Source of the DNA: Buddleja alternifolia
Taxonomy: Eukaryota > Streptophyta > Magnoliopsida > Lamiales > Scrophulariaceae
DNA: 64,000 bases
Assembly: GCA_019426215.1 (NCBI GenBank)
Contig: CM033396.1
Coordinates: forward strand, 23,947,101-24,011,100
Direction of reading: 5' to 3'
The position numbers and the translations under genes were made by a program. The notes beneath the pieces were generated by a model. The model searched no databases. It was not told the origin of the DNA and saw only the letters and a program-made list of their open reading frames with translations. This document shows, piece by piece, positions 10,650-20,152 of the stretch (its first letter is position 1; every line of letters starts with the position of its first letter).

Positions 10650-12480
10650 GCCTTATTTGATTCAGTAGACTCATGGCCAATAGTTCCTGTCTCAACCTTT
10701 CTGCTTGACTCAGCTCTATCATTACCTCAACATATAAGTTCAGGCGACTCATTACTTGGGTCAAGCTAATCTTCACATGTAATTGCCACTAGAGTTCATG
10801 AAATTGAGTGATCCTCACGCAATAACAAAGGGTGTGAAATCGGGGTAGGAGGCTCGGTCTCAGTATCCATTCCTTCTGAAGAATTTATCCGATCCTTGGA
10901 AATGCAAACCTGGTCTCCATCGTTGAATCGACCATTCAGGTTGAACCTTGACATATGTTTTCTTCAACAATATTTTTTTGAATATGTAAACTTAGGATTT
11001 TCCTTAGTAGAGGCGATATTTTTCTTTCCCTGTTCGAAAGTCAGAGTCGTCAGTCCAGCATTAAATGTCAAAAGGGCGTTGGCCACTGTTGATTGTCCAT
11101 AGAAAGCTGATGTTAACTGCTTGTGCTACAAAATGTTTCTTTTGTCTTGAGTGTCACTTGTCATCTGGAGAATCCTAATATTAGCTTTTCCTTATCAACC
11201 AAATTGTTGCTTTATTACTTTCCCTTGAAATCCTCTTTTTTGTTGTTTTTAGTCCCAAAGGATTAAGGATTTCACCTAGGCCAGCTATCCTATCTCGATT
11301 TTGGTGTCCTCGGCTCCCATATGCGTATTGTCTTGTCTTAATACACCAAAAGTATTTTTCTTGTATTGTTATTGTTAGCATTCACCCCGACGTTAGCAAC
11401 AATATTTTTATTTTGTTTGTTTAAGGGTTTTTTGCAACCCATCTGCTTCCACTCTCTGTACCATGATTTAACCTATTGCGTTGTGCTTTACCAACAATAT
11501 TTTTATTTTGTTTGTTTAAGGGTTTTTCGCAACCCACCTGCTTCCACTCTCTGTACCATGATTTGACTTACTGCGTTGTGCTTTCCCTTCTGTAACCGTA
11601 GTTCTTTCTTCACCAGTGTCATTCTGGTCAGTCTCTTTCACCAGAGCCTCACCCTTTTCTTTAGCAGTGCAGTTAGATGTCTTATAACCCACCATTTCGC
11701 ATCCAAAAACAAATTGATGGAAGGTTTTCATATGCTAACTTGTATTTTTTTCCATTCCACAGCAGCTTTCAAAGGATTGTCCTGGAATAATTGAATGCAG
11801 AAACCGGCAAACAAGCCCTTTAAGGCCCAAATCGTATTCGATCAATCTTGAAAGGAGTTCCAAGACTTAGAGCAATGGAATATATAATTTCAACTTGAAA
11901 TACTCGATAGCAAGTTCCAAAACCCGAACCTAGGTTATCATCATAGTTATCCTATACAAACCATCTTGTAACCCCTAAGTAATGACTAAAAATCATCCAC
12001 AGACCTTCTGTTAATACATAATCCCCATTAGTCTTGTACCCAAGTTTAGAAAGTAGCAGCTAAAGCCAAGGTCAACAAGTTCATAATACCCTCTTAGACC
12101 CTAAAGAGTGTCAATTTTCCTGTCAACACATTGAAATTAATGAGCTTACCTTCCAAATTCACTTCCCAAGACTTTCTGATTTGGTCCACATATTCATCCT
12201 TGAGCACGATTTTTGGGTTTGAACTTTCATCCCCGGTGGTATTATTTGAACATTTTGCAATTTCAACATTTTGTTTTTATCAAACTTAAGTGGTTCCTTG
12301 CTTTTGAATTTACCCACAAGCTTTTGCAGATACATCGACGATTTTTGCATGGGGGTATATTGAGTCGAGCTCTCATCTCTTTACTTGCACCCTCTGTCGG
12401 AATCGAGGTCAGATCAAGACTGGCATGAAGTGATGGGATTGAACTTGGACTCTCAGGTCTTGCATTTCCTCTATCAAGCA
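10650..12480 (-). pseudogene. LINE ORF1 (gag-like, DUF4283/zinc-knuckle) remnant
   Basis: ORF1 of plant L1 elements binds RNA and usually carries DUF4283 and a CCHC knuckle. A decayed knuckle is readable at about 11720-11660 as QFVFGCEMVGYKTSNC. Upstream, near 11850, a fragment LGTPFKIDRIRFGP resembles the segment before the knuckle. At 12159-12350 KLVGKFKSKEPLKFDKNKML resembles the N-terminal part. Stops and frameshifts are frequent and a 95-bp tandem duplication lies at 11398-11588. The assignment depends on its place directly upstream of ORF2 more than on sequence similarity. Confidence 0.55.
11398..11588. repeat. 95-bp direct tandem duplication within LINE ORF1
   Basis: The block starting AACAATATTTTTATTTTG at 11398 recurs at 11493, with only a few base changes across the 95 bp. 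It is probably a local duplication after insertion of the LINE. Confidence 0.85.
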
Positions 12481-12636
12481 TTATTGCCGGAAAGAAGAAA
12501 CTAGGCAATAAAGCAAGTCGGGTTGGAAGGAAATCGGAAAACCCCTTTTCGATAAGGGTACCGGTTACCCAGCTTAAAATAAAAAGAGGTTTTGACTTTC
12601 ATCCTATTCGTTTCCTGTTGTGAGCTGGGTTGTCAG

Positions 12637-14420
12637 TGTTGGGTTTCACAAAAAATTGTGCAACGGAAGATTTATAATAAACCACAGTGTTTTCTCAATT
12701 TGCATAATTGAATCATAAACATGCTAAAACGAACTAAAAAGTATCCGTTGAAGCGAAGTGGTTTTATAGCTCTATCCTCCTTCAAATTTTCGAATGGTTG
12801 AAGTCTCCAAGTCTTCAATCCCCTTGCTATCCACTCTTCTCAAAATTCTTGAAGCTTTCTTGAAGTTGATCCTAACAACGAACACACATTATCTCTAAAT
12901 AATCATGCAGATTGACTGATAGAAAAAATTCCTTCTTTTTCTCCTTGATGACCGACGGCTAGTAGTATGAGGAGAGAAGGAGGAGTTTTTTTTGCTTTTT
13001 AGGAGAGTTGTGTGAATAATGAATTCATCTGGGTCAAAAGTCTTTAAGTGATGTATTTTATATCACTTGACTTGTTGATCAATACAAGAGGCAAGAGTCC
13101 AAGTTGGGCATCCTTATGGACGTCCAACTCGGCCATATGAGGCGTCCATATGGACCCTCTTTATCTGGCCCGACTCGTCTCTTATTTTAATTAATTTTCT
13201 ACTATTTAATTAATTATTTATTATATTCAGTAAATAAATAAATTAATTAAATAACCAAATTAATTAGATAAATTAATTCATTAATTTATTTCCTTAAGAA
13301 ATTAATTAATAATTAATCTTATCTTTATAATTAATTATATCATCTAATGAGCAATTAATTAATCATATTTAATTTATCCCATAAATTAAATCTCCTAGAA
13401 TAAAATGAAAAAATCCTTTTATTTTTCTTTATAAATCCTTTAGCGCGACTCTTTTGGTTCATTTCATTCGGCAATGAGAGGAATCCAAAGGAAGTGGGTA
13501 ACACCTAGCCAGTCACGTGGCCCACTTCTTAGTCAAAACGAAATCAAATGAATGGATCATTCCACAAAATTCCAATCGTAAATTTAGTATACGTATAAAT
13601 CCTTTGTTCACGCGTCCCAGTCAAGTGAGAGTCATGGTGATGTCAAACTGACTGAACTTGACTGTATGTATTAATTATAATAATACGAGATCATTGAGTT
13701 CGATTTAGTGTCTTGCACAATCGTCTCTATTACTTTGGCCAAAGACTTTGATATCCATTATCTATAATCACACAAAACACTTTCTCATTCATTTATGAGA
13801 GAACAAATTCCACGTTAGGTATCAGCTAAGACTACCACTTGCCCATCAAGCCGCATTTCGAGGTCAACCCTACCAACGGGTGAATTGGGTCTAACTACTC
13901 TAATGACATACTTGACGTCACAAGTGTATCTTCAGCCTAATACTTCAAGTCAAAGGTTCACTTATACCTATTACGAATAATTAGTTTTGTTATTGACAGT
14001 CACAGAGTGAATACCCATGTGACAGAACCAATGCGAGTCGTGTTCAAGCATATCAGTTCCACTGATGTGCCTACAATCTTAAGCTCCCACCATCACATGG
14101 TGTTCGACTGGCACTCCCATGTTAAAGCTCAGATTGTACAAGTATTCCTAATCTTTATTTGTCCATTAAAGACTTCATATCACTTGCGAACTTGTTAAGT
14201 AATCAAGATCAATCTCTCTAGGGCCTATCTTCCTATCCCATAGGAAGTAGAGAGATTGCGCTGAAAACATGGATAAAACATTTTACACTACTTATAGATG
14301 CATATAAGATTTTAGTGAAAGCAAAACAATTCCTTTTATTAATACAAGATAATACGTTTATTTCAAGTGCGATGACCTATCATTCTATCCTCTATGGCAT
14401 CTGAGGGCATAATCCTAACA
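12637..14420 (-). mobile_element. Solo LTR, Ty1/copia type
   Basis: It begins TGTTGGGTTTCAC and ends ATAATCCTAACA, giving TG...CA ends. Flanks are GTCAG (12632-12636) and GTCAT (14421-14425), a 5-bp duplication with one mismatch. No PBS, PPT or coding region accompanies it. Segments align with the LTRs of the copia element at 30361-39143 (for example around GTGTTCGACTGGCACTCC and ACTACTCTAATGAC) and with the inverted solo LTR at 44870-46518, so these belong to related families. By comparison with the full element its sense direction is minus. It arose by LTR-LTR recombination. Confidence 0.8.
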
Positions 14421-14480
14421 GTCATGAAGTGAGCCTAGGGGTGTAATCGAGCAGAGCCTGGCCATTTTTCCAGGCTCGAG

Positions 14481-16150
14481 TGACACGCTAAAACTTAACG
14501 TGCTTTGATAGCAAGTGTACTAGTCGTGGTAGTAATAAAGTGGACTAAAAGTCCGGGTTGTCGAACCACGGGGACTTGAATTCTAGTTTATGATTTTAAT
14601 GAAAGTAAAGACAATTAAAGTAAAGTAAGAGGAAAACAATTAAGTAAACGAAAGATCAAAGGAGGGAACAAGCTATGAATTAAATCTCACGTATGATAAA
14701 ATGACTAAGGCACATGCTACAACCAAATCTACTCGTCAATATATATGAACTACTCTTCGAATTATTAGACTCCTATTGCTTTGGTGGAAACTCCTAAATT
14801 AACTATTACCCGATGTCTCGGCACATAATAATCCTATGATTAATTGACGGTTCTCTAAATATGTCTATCCGAGAATCTAATCAAAAATCACGCATTAACG
14901 TTCTAGAGCTTCCCCGAACGAATCCGGCTAACAACACCCGGGAATCTTTACCTATTTCTAGGGCAATCCCTCATTTGTTTCGGATGATGTGTTAATTCTT
15001 TGCACCCTAATCTATTTTCTCTCGAACAACTAGATTAGGCAAGATAGCAAGCATATGGTGATCAAACACATGATTGGAATAAAAGCATAGAATTAACACA
15101 CAAAGCAATAGGAGAATTAATACAAAGAGCAACTTCACATATATTGATTCATAAATTTGGCCTTCACATGGCCTTAGTTCTACAATATTAGCCTCTCATC
15201 AAAGCCTTAAGAAAATCTAATACAAACATATACATACTCATGGAAATAAACATGTAAATGCAAATAATTAAAACTCCCTCAATTGATTGATGATGGATCT
15301 TTGCTCTTGATCTTCAATCCTTAGCTCCTCCCTCTTTGTTCCCCTCCAAAAGTGATGAAGAAATATGGTGATGAATGATGATGAGTGAAAAGTGATGGAT
15401 CAAATGCCTCTCTCTCCCTCCTCTCCAAGATGATTCGGTCAATTGCCCCCTAGGATCCTTAAGAAGACCACCACCAATCAGCCCCTCATGTGTATGTCCC
15501 CCTTAGTGTCCCCTCCACTACTCTTAAAGTGAGTAGTATAAAATTCCCAAAAGTAGATCTAGTAAGAAACATACTTATGACATCCCCCCATACATGTGAT
15601 GACCTCTTGGCTTTAAATGTTCCATTCCCCCATCAAATGATGATCTTTTGGCTGAAAGGAATCAAATCTCGGATGTGGGCGCGCCTAGGCGCGGGTTTTA
15701 CGGCGCTCGGGCGCCCAAATCAGAATGTTGGGAGTATTTGCCTCTGTCTTGCGCAGTAATTGTATTTCCTTCATAACTCTCTCCACAAAACTCCGATTTG
15801 GATGATTCAAGTCCTCATTTGAAGCTAACACATAGTTCTACAACTTTGTAGAAGGGAACTTCATCCAATTCGGTCTCTAAACATACGGAAAAAGCGCTCG
15901 AACGTGGAAAGTGGTGCTGAAACGGCGCCCGGGCGTGGGCAAGATGGCGCCTAGGCGTAGGGGTGCATAGAAATTTGGCCTAAACTTGTTTTATACGTCA
16001 TTTTTCATCCCGTTCTTTGATTGTATCCATTTAAGACCTGAAATCACTTAATGCACGAATTAAACGCACATGTGGCAAGAATCAAGCGATAAATGAACCT
16101 AAGACATAAACGCAAAGGGGCTTAAAAACACGTAAAAATGCCTCTTATCA
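14481..16150 (-). repeat. 3' LTR of the Athila-like element
   Basis: Near-identical partner of 25480-27148. It contains GC-rich palindromic blocks (15676-15716 and 15923-15958, such as GCGCCTAGGCGC) that also occur in the element's gag and 3' region. Confidence 0.95.
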
Positions 16151-16167
16151 ACACCCCCACACTTATC
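16151..16167 (-). promoter_or_regulatory. Polypurine tract of the Athila-like element
   Basis: On the minus strand the sequence GATAAGTGTGGGGGTGT directly abuts the 3' LTR start TGATAAGAGG. It would prime plus-strand DNA synthesis. A second copy of the core lies at 17441-17455. Confidence 0.85.
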
Positions 16168-17791
16168 AATTGCTCGTCCTCGAGCAATAAGAGTTCTAAG
16201 ATAAGGAAACATCATCAATCAAAGAGAGAAACAAAAAGAAAACTACCTAACTCACTTTCGTGGAGTAAACGGTTGCATTTAGCGAATGCAACAAGCCTTT
16301 GAACCTTTGAGTTACCTCAAAGGACGAGTTATAGTCTCGTGAGGGTTTGCAGACGATATACCCACAAAATCGAAAGATTTTCAACCCCGATCACTCAACG
16401 TAAATTACAATGATTAATAGCACACAATGGTATGAATTCATCTGTTTAAGCTCATATTACAAATATATACACATCACACATTTGCTCATGTTACGCCTTA
16501 ACATTGAAAAGATCATCCTAAGGGTGTAGTGTAATAAATCTCAAGTATTATAGTCAAGTGGCATTCTTACCACTTTTCAAACATTAACCCCATATTTATC
16601 AACTTTTGATTATTCACATGGTACGAGAATTGAATACAACTTCATAGCCACTTAAAAATTTATCACTTCATTCCACTTTCGGATTTATCTTATGCACTTT
16701 CAACTCGAAACATTAGAGGCTAGACCATGTGCAATGTTTGATCCTCTTAGGCTTTCTATGACACCCGTGTAACGAGTTTTAGGCCAATAACTCCTAAACC
16801 AGATGGCTTTAGGGTATCAAATGTGGAGACATTCCTAAGGGCTTAATCACTCGAGTGTCAAAGGCCACAAAATCAAACTAGGTCCTTATTCACTTAACAC
16901 TTACATTGGCTTGAGCTTAGCTCAAATTAGCAAAATAGTACAGTATTCTAGGCATGGTGCTCTTCGCCCCCAGTATCTATTAAGCCTGACTTTTTTTCAG
17001 TCATACCAATGTTCAACCTCTTTTTATTATTATTAAGCACACGAAGTTAACGTTCTCAACTCATAACACATGTGAAAATTCTAAGTTGATATTTCCGGGA
17101 TCAAGCCTTTAAGTGTTTCAAAATGATTGCCCACTCAACTCCTCTACCTTCGATTTAGGTGCATATGTGAATCATCTTAAGGTTAATCTAGTCTAGTTAG
17201 GATCCCATAAGCAAGGAACGATGTGTATAGCCATTAAAAACCAAATTGATAGAGAAAACATACCATGTATTCAAATTAACCATGCTCAATGCCTCAAGTG
17301 AAGGGTTGAAATTCTATCCAAAAAATAAATTAAAATTGCACACATTTCACATGTAGAGGTACAGCACCCCCCAAACTTGACCAAACTTGGACCGAAATAT
17401 GTAAAACATGAATCAACATGACTATAATGGATCTAGTATACCCCCCACACTTATCATGAACATTGTCCCCAATGTTTGAAAAAGAAAAGGGCAAAGTACA
17501 CGTCACCATAGGGAAGCTGAAAAGCAAACCCGAGTCCACTTAAGGCAATCAAGTCCACGGATGGCAATCACTGTGTCGATCACTACATAGGTAAACAAAT
17601 GCTAGACATACAGAGCATCAAACATTGGATAGAATAGAATAAAAAAAACGAGATAAACAAAAAAATGAGAAACATGCATGGAAGGAAAACATCAAGCATC
17701 CAAACATCAAACATAAAATATCAAACATCCCAACAAAAGATATCCAAAAAAAAATAAAAAGAAACATGCATGGAAATAAAACAAGATAAGC
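16168..17791 (-). other. Long 3' untranslated segment of the Athila-like element
   Basis: About 1.6 kb between the third ORF and the PPT. No protein-like frame. It contains a second purine-rich signal at 17441-17455, and near 17370 a further CCCCCC run. Confidence 0.7.
17441..17455 (-). promoter_or_regulatory. Internal PPT-like sequence
   Basis: The minus strand reads GATAAGTGTGGGGGG, the same core as the terminal PPT at 16154-16167, preceded by GGGGACAATGTTCAT. It lies about 1.29 kb upstream of the terminal copy in the sense direction and about 340 nt after the third ORF. It could act as a second plus-strand primer or be a relic of an older 3' end. Confidence 0.5.
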
Positions 17792-19111
17792 CTAATCGGT
17801 GGTGCCAAAACGGTCAATGTAATCCTCATCCTCGCCGCCTAGATCATCCAAATCAATCAACGGGCTACCCTCATCATTATGAGCCTCATCATCACCTCCG
17901 TCAGGAACGAGAGCACCTGACTCGTGCATATCTGCGGGCTGCTGAGGCGGGGGGTGCGGGTAAGGTGGAGGAGCAGAATAATCAAACGGCCCCCAACCGA
18001 CAAACGCATCATGCTCTACAAAAAGCTGACGGAAATAAGCACAAGTGTCGGACATGACCACCCTCATCTCATCTCGCAACTCCTCCCTCAATTCATCCTT
18101 TAATTGTCTAATGGCGGCGGCATCCATAGGTGGAAACTGTGGGGAGCTAGTAGACTGGGATGAAGATGGGCGAGGCCTCTTTGAAGTAGCTGGTGGTGGA
18201 GGAGCCTGGGAGTCGTCATCTACCACGGTGAGATAAGAACCAGGAAGCTCAGTACGCTCCAAAGGAAATGTGGGAACCTTAGCCGCCTTGCATAAAGCTG
18301 TGATCAGTGACGGGAGAATGATGGGAATCTTCCGAGTGGGACCTTCTCCCTTTTGCTTAGCCAATTCTTTGTTAATCAATGGCCCTAACTCATTCTTCAA
18401 CTTTCTAAAGTGGTCCGTCAAAGACTTGTGGATTACCCGGGCAAAGTCCACAGCTTTCTTGGACATAATAGCGTAGATGAGGGTGGCCCGTTCCTTGTTT
18501 GCCTCTGATCGATTGGTACTCGGCATTAAATTGAATCTGATGAAGTCGAGCCAGAAAGCAGCCTCGGGTAATAGAGCCCTACGGGGGACATGAGCTTCTC
18601 CGGGTACCCATTCCCACCCCTCTCGGCCAATAACCTGCAAAATATCCGACAGGCTAACTCGGAGGCGCCCTGAATTGTAAAGAGCGGTGAACTCGCATGT
18701 CTGAGGGGTCGGGGTGCCTATGCTCTCCCTAATCTGTCTCAACTCATAATTGACATGTTTGCCCCGGACCAAAAGGGTAGTCCCCAGCCATCCTCGTGTC
18801 TCAATCTCATCATAAACCCCGGAGCTGAAGAATTCCAGAACCCAAGGAAGATGAATGGCCTCGGGCTTTTGACAAAAAAACTGTAAGCGATGAAATTGTA
18901 TCAATTCGTGCACAGAGGGCTGTCCCCGGGTGGTTAAATAGTGCTCCTTAATAAGGGTGCGGGGGGTGCTCAAACTCTGACACATAATTTGGACTTGGGG
19001 GTTTTCAAAACGGGTACTATCGGGAGTCTCGGGCTCATTAGAGGAACCCCCACCCACTTTTTTCTTACCCTTTGACGGCCTGTTGGTAGTTCTCGTCATT
19101 TGCAACAACAA
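17792..19111 (-). CDS. Third ORF downstream of pol: putative plant transposon protein (Transposase_32-like)
   Basis: This 439-codon open frame sits in the env position of the Athila-like element, sense orientation. Met5 (MTRTTNRPSKGKKKVGG) is a plausible alternative start. The basic N-terminus is followed by a domain (about 75-290) with WVLEFFSSGVYDEI, LLVRGKHVNYELRQIRESIG, FIRFNLMPSTN, ERATLIYAIM and KIPIILPSLITALC, the pattern of the 'putative plant transposon protein' family. The C-terminal part has a Lys/Glu-rich helix (IRQLKDELREELRDEMR), a Pro-rich stretch and a strongly acidic tail. There is no signal peptide or convincing membrane span, so it is unlike a fusion envelope. Function is unknown. 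The frame is uninterrupted, implying recent selection or youth. Confidence 0.8.
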   Translation of the reverse strand: MLLQMTRTTNRPSKGKKKVGGGSSNEPETPDSTRFENPQVQIMCQSLSTPRTLIKEHYLTTRGQPSVHELIQFHRLQFFCQKPEAIHLPWVLEFFSSGVYDEIETRGWLGTTLLVRGKHVNYELRQIRESIGTPTPQTCEFTALYNSGRLRVSLSDILQVIGREGWEWVPGEAHVPRRALLPEAAFWLDFIRFNLMPSTNRSEANKERATLIYAIMSKKAVDFARVIHKSLTDHFRKLKNELGPLINKELAKQKGEGPTRKIPIILPSLITALCKAAKVPTFPLERTELPGSYLTVVDDDSQAPPPPATSKRPRPSSSQSTSSPQFPPMDAAAIRQLKDELREELRDEMRVVMSDTCAYFRQLFVEHDAFVGWGPFDYSAPPPYPHPPPQQPADMHESGALVPDGGDDEAHNDEGSPLIDLDDLGGEDEDYIDRFGTTD

Positions 19112-20152
19112 TTATCAACTTCTTAACTACTCAAATCGACCCAAATGCAACCAACCAAATACAACAATCTTCAACGCCCAACACACACCAAAATCAGAGC
19201 AACCCACACTTGGCAACAATCCACAAATTCAATTTCAACCCACGAATTGATAATAACCCACGGATTTAGCAAAAATAGACCATCCAATTCAACAACATCA
19301 ACCCCCAATTTTTTATTACAACCCACACTTTCAATTTCAAGCTCTCAAATGCAATAACAACTAAAAATTCAATCAACAATCAGCCAATGCCCCAATTAAT
19401 CCTCAATATATAACGCAAGGCACCTACGCGTCGGCTATGAATCGGAAATGGAAGAAGGGTAAAGCCAAAACTCACCTTTTATCCCCAAAATTTTCGCACC
19501 GAGTCGATGTGAAAGACGAGCCTCTTGTGCAACGAATGATGTTGATGGAAGTGGCGGTGAAATCCGGTGGAAATGGCCGGAAATGTTGAGGAAATCGCCG
19601 GAATTCGAGTGGGAGAAGAGTTGTGAAGATTTTGGGGAATTTTGACCGTTTTTGACCCATATATTTGTTAGATTCAGAATCGGGCGCCTAGGCGCGCGTG
19701 TTTGGGCGCCTAGGCGCGCGATACAACTTACCTCGAGTCCTTTGGGTGGTAATGCCCGCGCCTAGGCGGCGTTTCTCGGCGCTTGGGCGCCCCTTTCAGA
19801 GTCGGGCGCCTAGGCGCCTGATTTCTCGGCGCTTGGGCGCCCGTTTCAGAGTCGGGCGCCTAGGCGCCTGATTTCTCGGCGCTTGGGCGCCCGTTTCAGA
19901 GTCGGGCGCCTAGGCGCCTGATTTCTCGGTGCTTGGGCGCGGGATTCTGAATAGTTTTGTAACGAATTTCATTTCCTGTTTCAAAAGGGAAGAGACAAAA
20001 CACTTAAAACACAAACTAACAAAGATGTAAGGTTAGAAAATAAAGCAACAAACGGAATAATAAGGGAAAAAGAAAAGGAAACGGAAAGAAAACATGGGTT
20101 GCCTCCCAAGAAGCGCTAGTTTAGAGTCATTAGCTCGACTGAAAGCGAAGAA
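19112..20152 (-). other. Spacer between pol and third ORF of Athila
   Basis: About 1 kb without coding potential. It holds the 50-bp GC-rich tandem array at 19751-19950 and two further GGGCGCCTAGGCGCGCG blocks at 19682-19720. Confidence 0.7.
19751..19950. repeat. 50-bp tandem repeat of palindromic GCGCCTAGGCGC units
   Basis: GTCGGGCGCC recurs at 19801, 19851 and 19901, exactly 50 bp apart, and a diverged copy fills 19751-19800. Each unit holds the palindrome GGCGCCTAGGCGCC and a second arm GGCGCTTGGGCGCCC. Related palindromes recur in the LTRs and in gag of the same element. Confidence 0.92.

Larger units (their letters stand above)
8447..12480 (-). mobile_element. L1-type non-LTR retrotransposon (LINE), decayed and 3'-truncated
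   Basis: Minus-strand frames give, in order, an ORF1 remnant (about 12480-10650) and ORF2 with apurinic-type endonuclease then reverse transcriptase (10586-8452). Many frameshifts and stops are present. The copy ends inside the RT domain at the segment that should lead into the RQGDPLSPYLF motif. No poly-A (poly-T on plus) or target duplication marks its 3' end, so the 3' half was lost by deletion or rearrangement. A MITE sits within ORF2. The 5' limit is approximate. Confidence 0.85.

Noticed and set aside
12637..14420. Complete retrotransposon rather than solo LTR
   Set aside because: No PBS, PPT, second LTR or coding sequence lies between its ends and its near-perfect target duplication.
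17770..18057. Plus-strand 95-aa frame
   Set aside because: It is antisense to the real third ORF of the Athila element.
17792..19111. Envelope glycoprotein
   Set aside because: Despite the env-like position there is no signal peptide, transmembrane anchor or cysteine pattern.
19751..19950. CRISPR-like array
   Set aside because: The 50-bp units are contiguous tandem repeats without distinct spacers, inside a plant retrotransposon.
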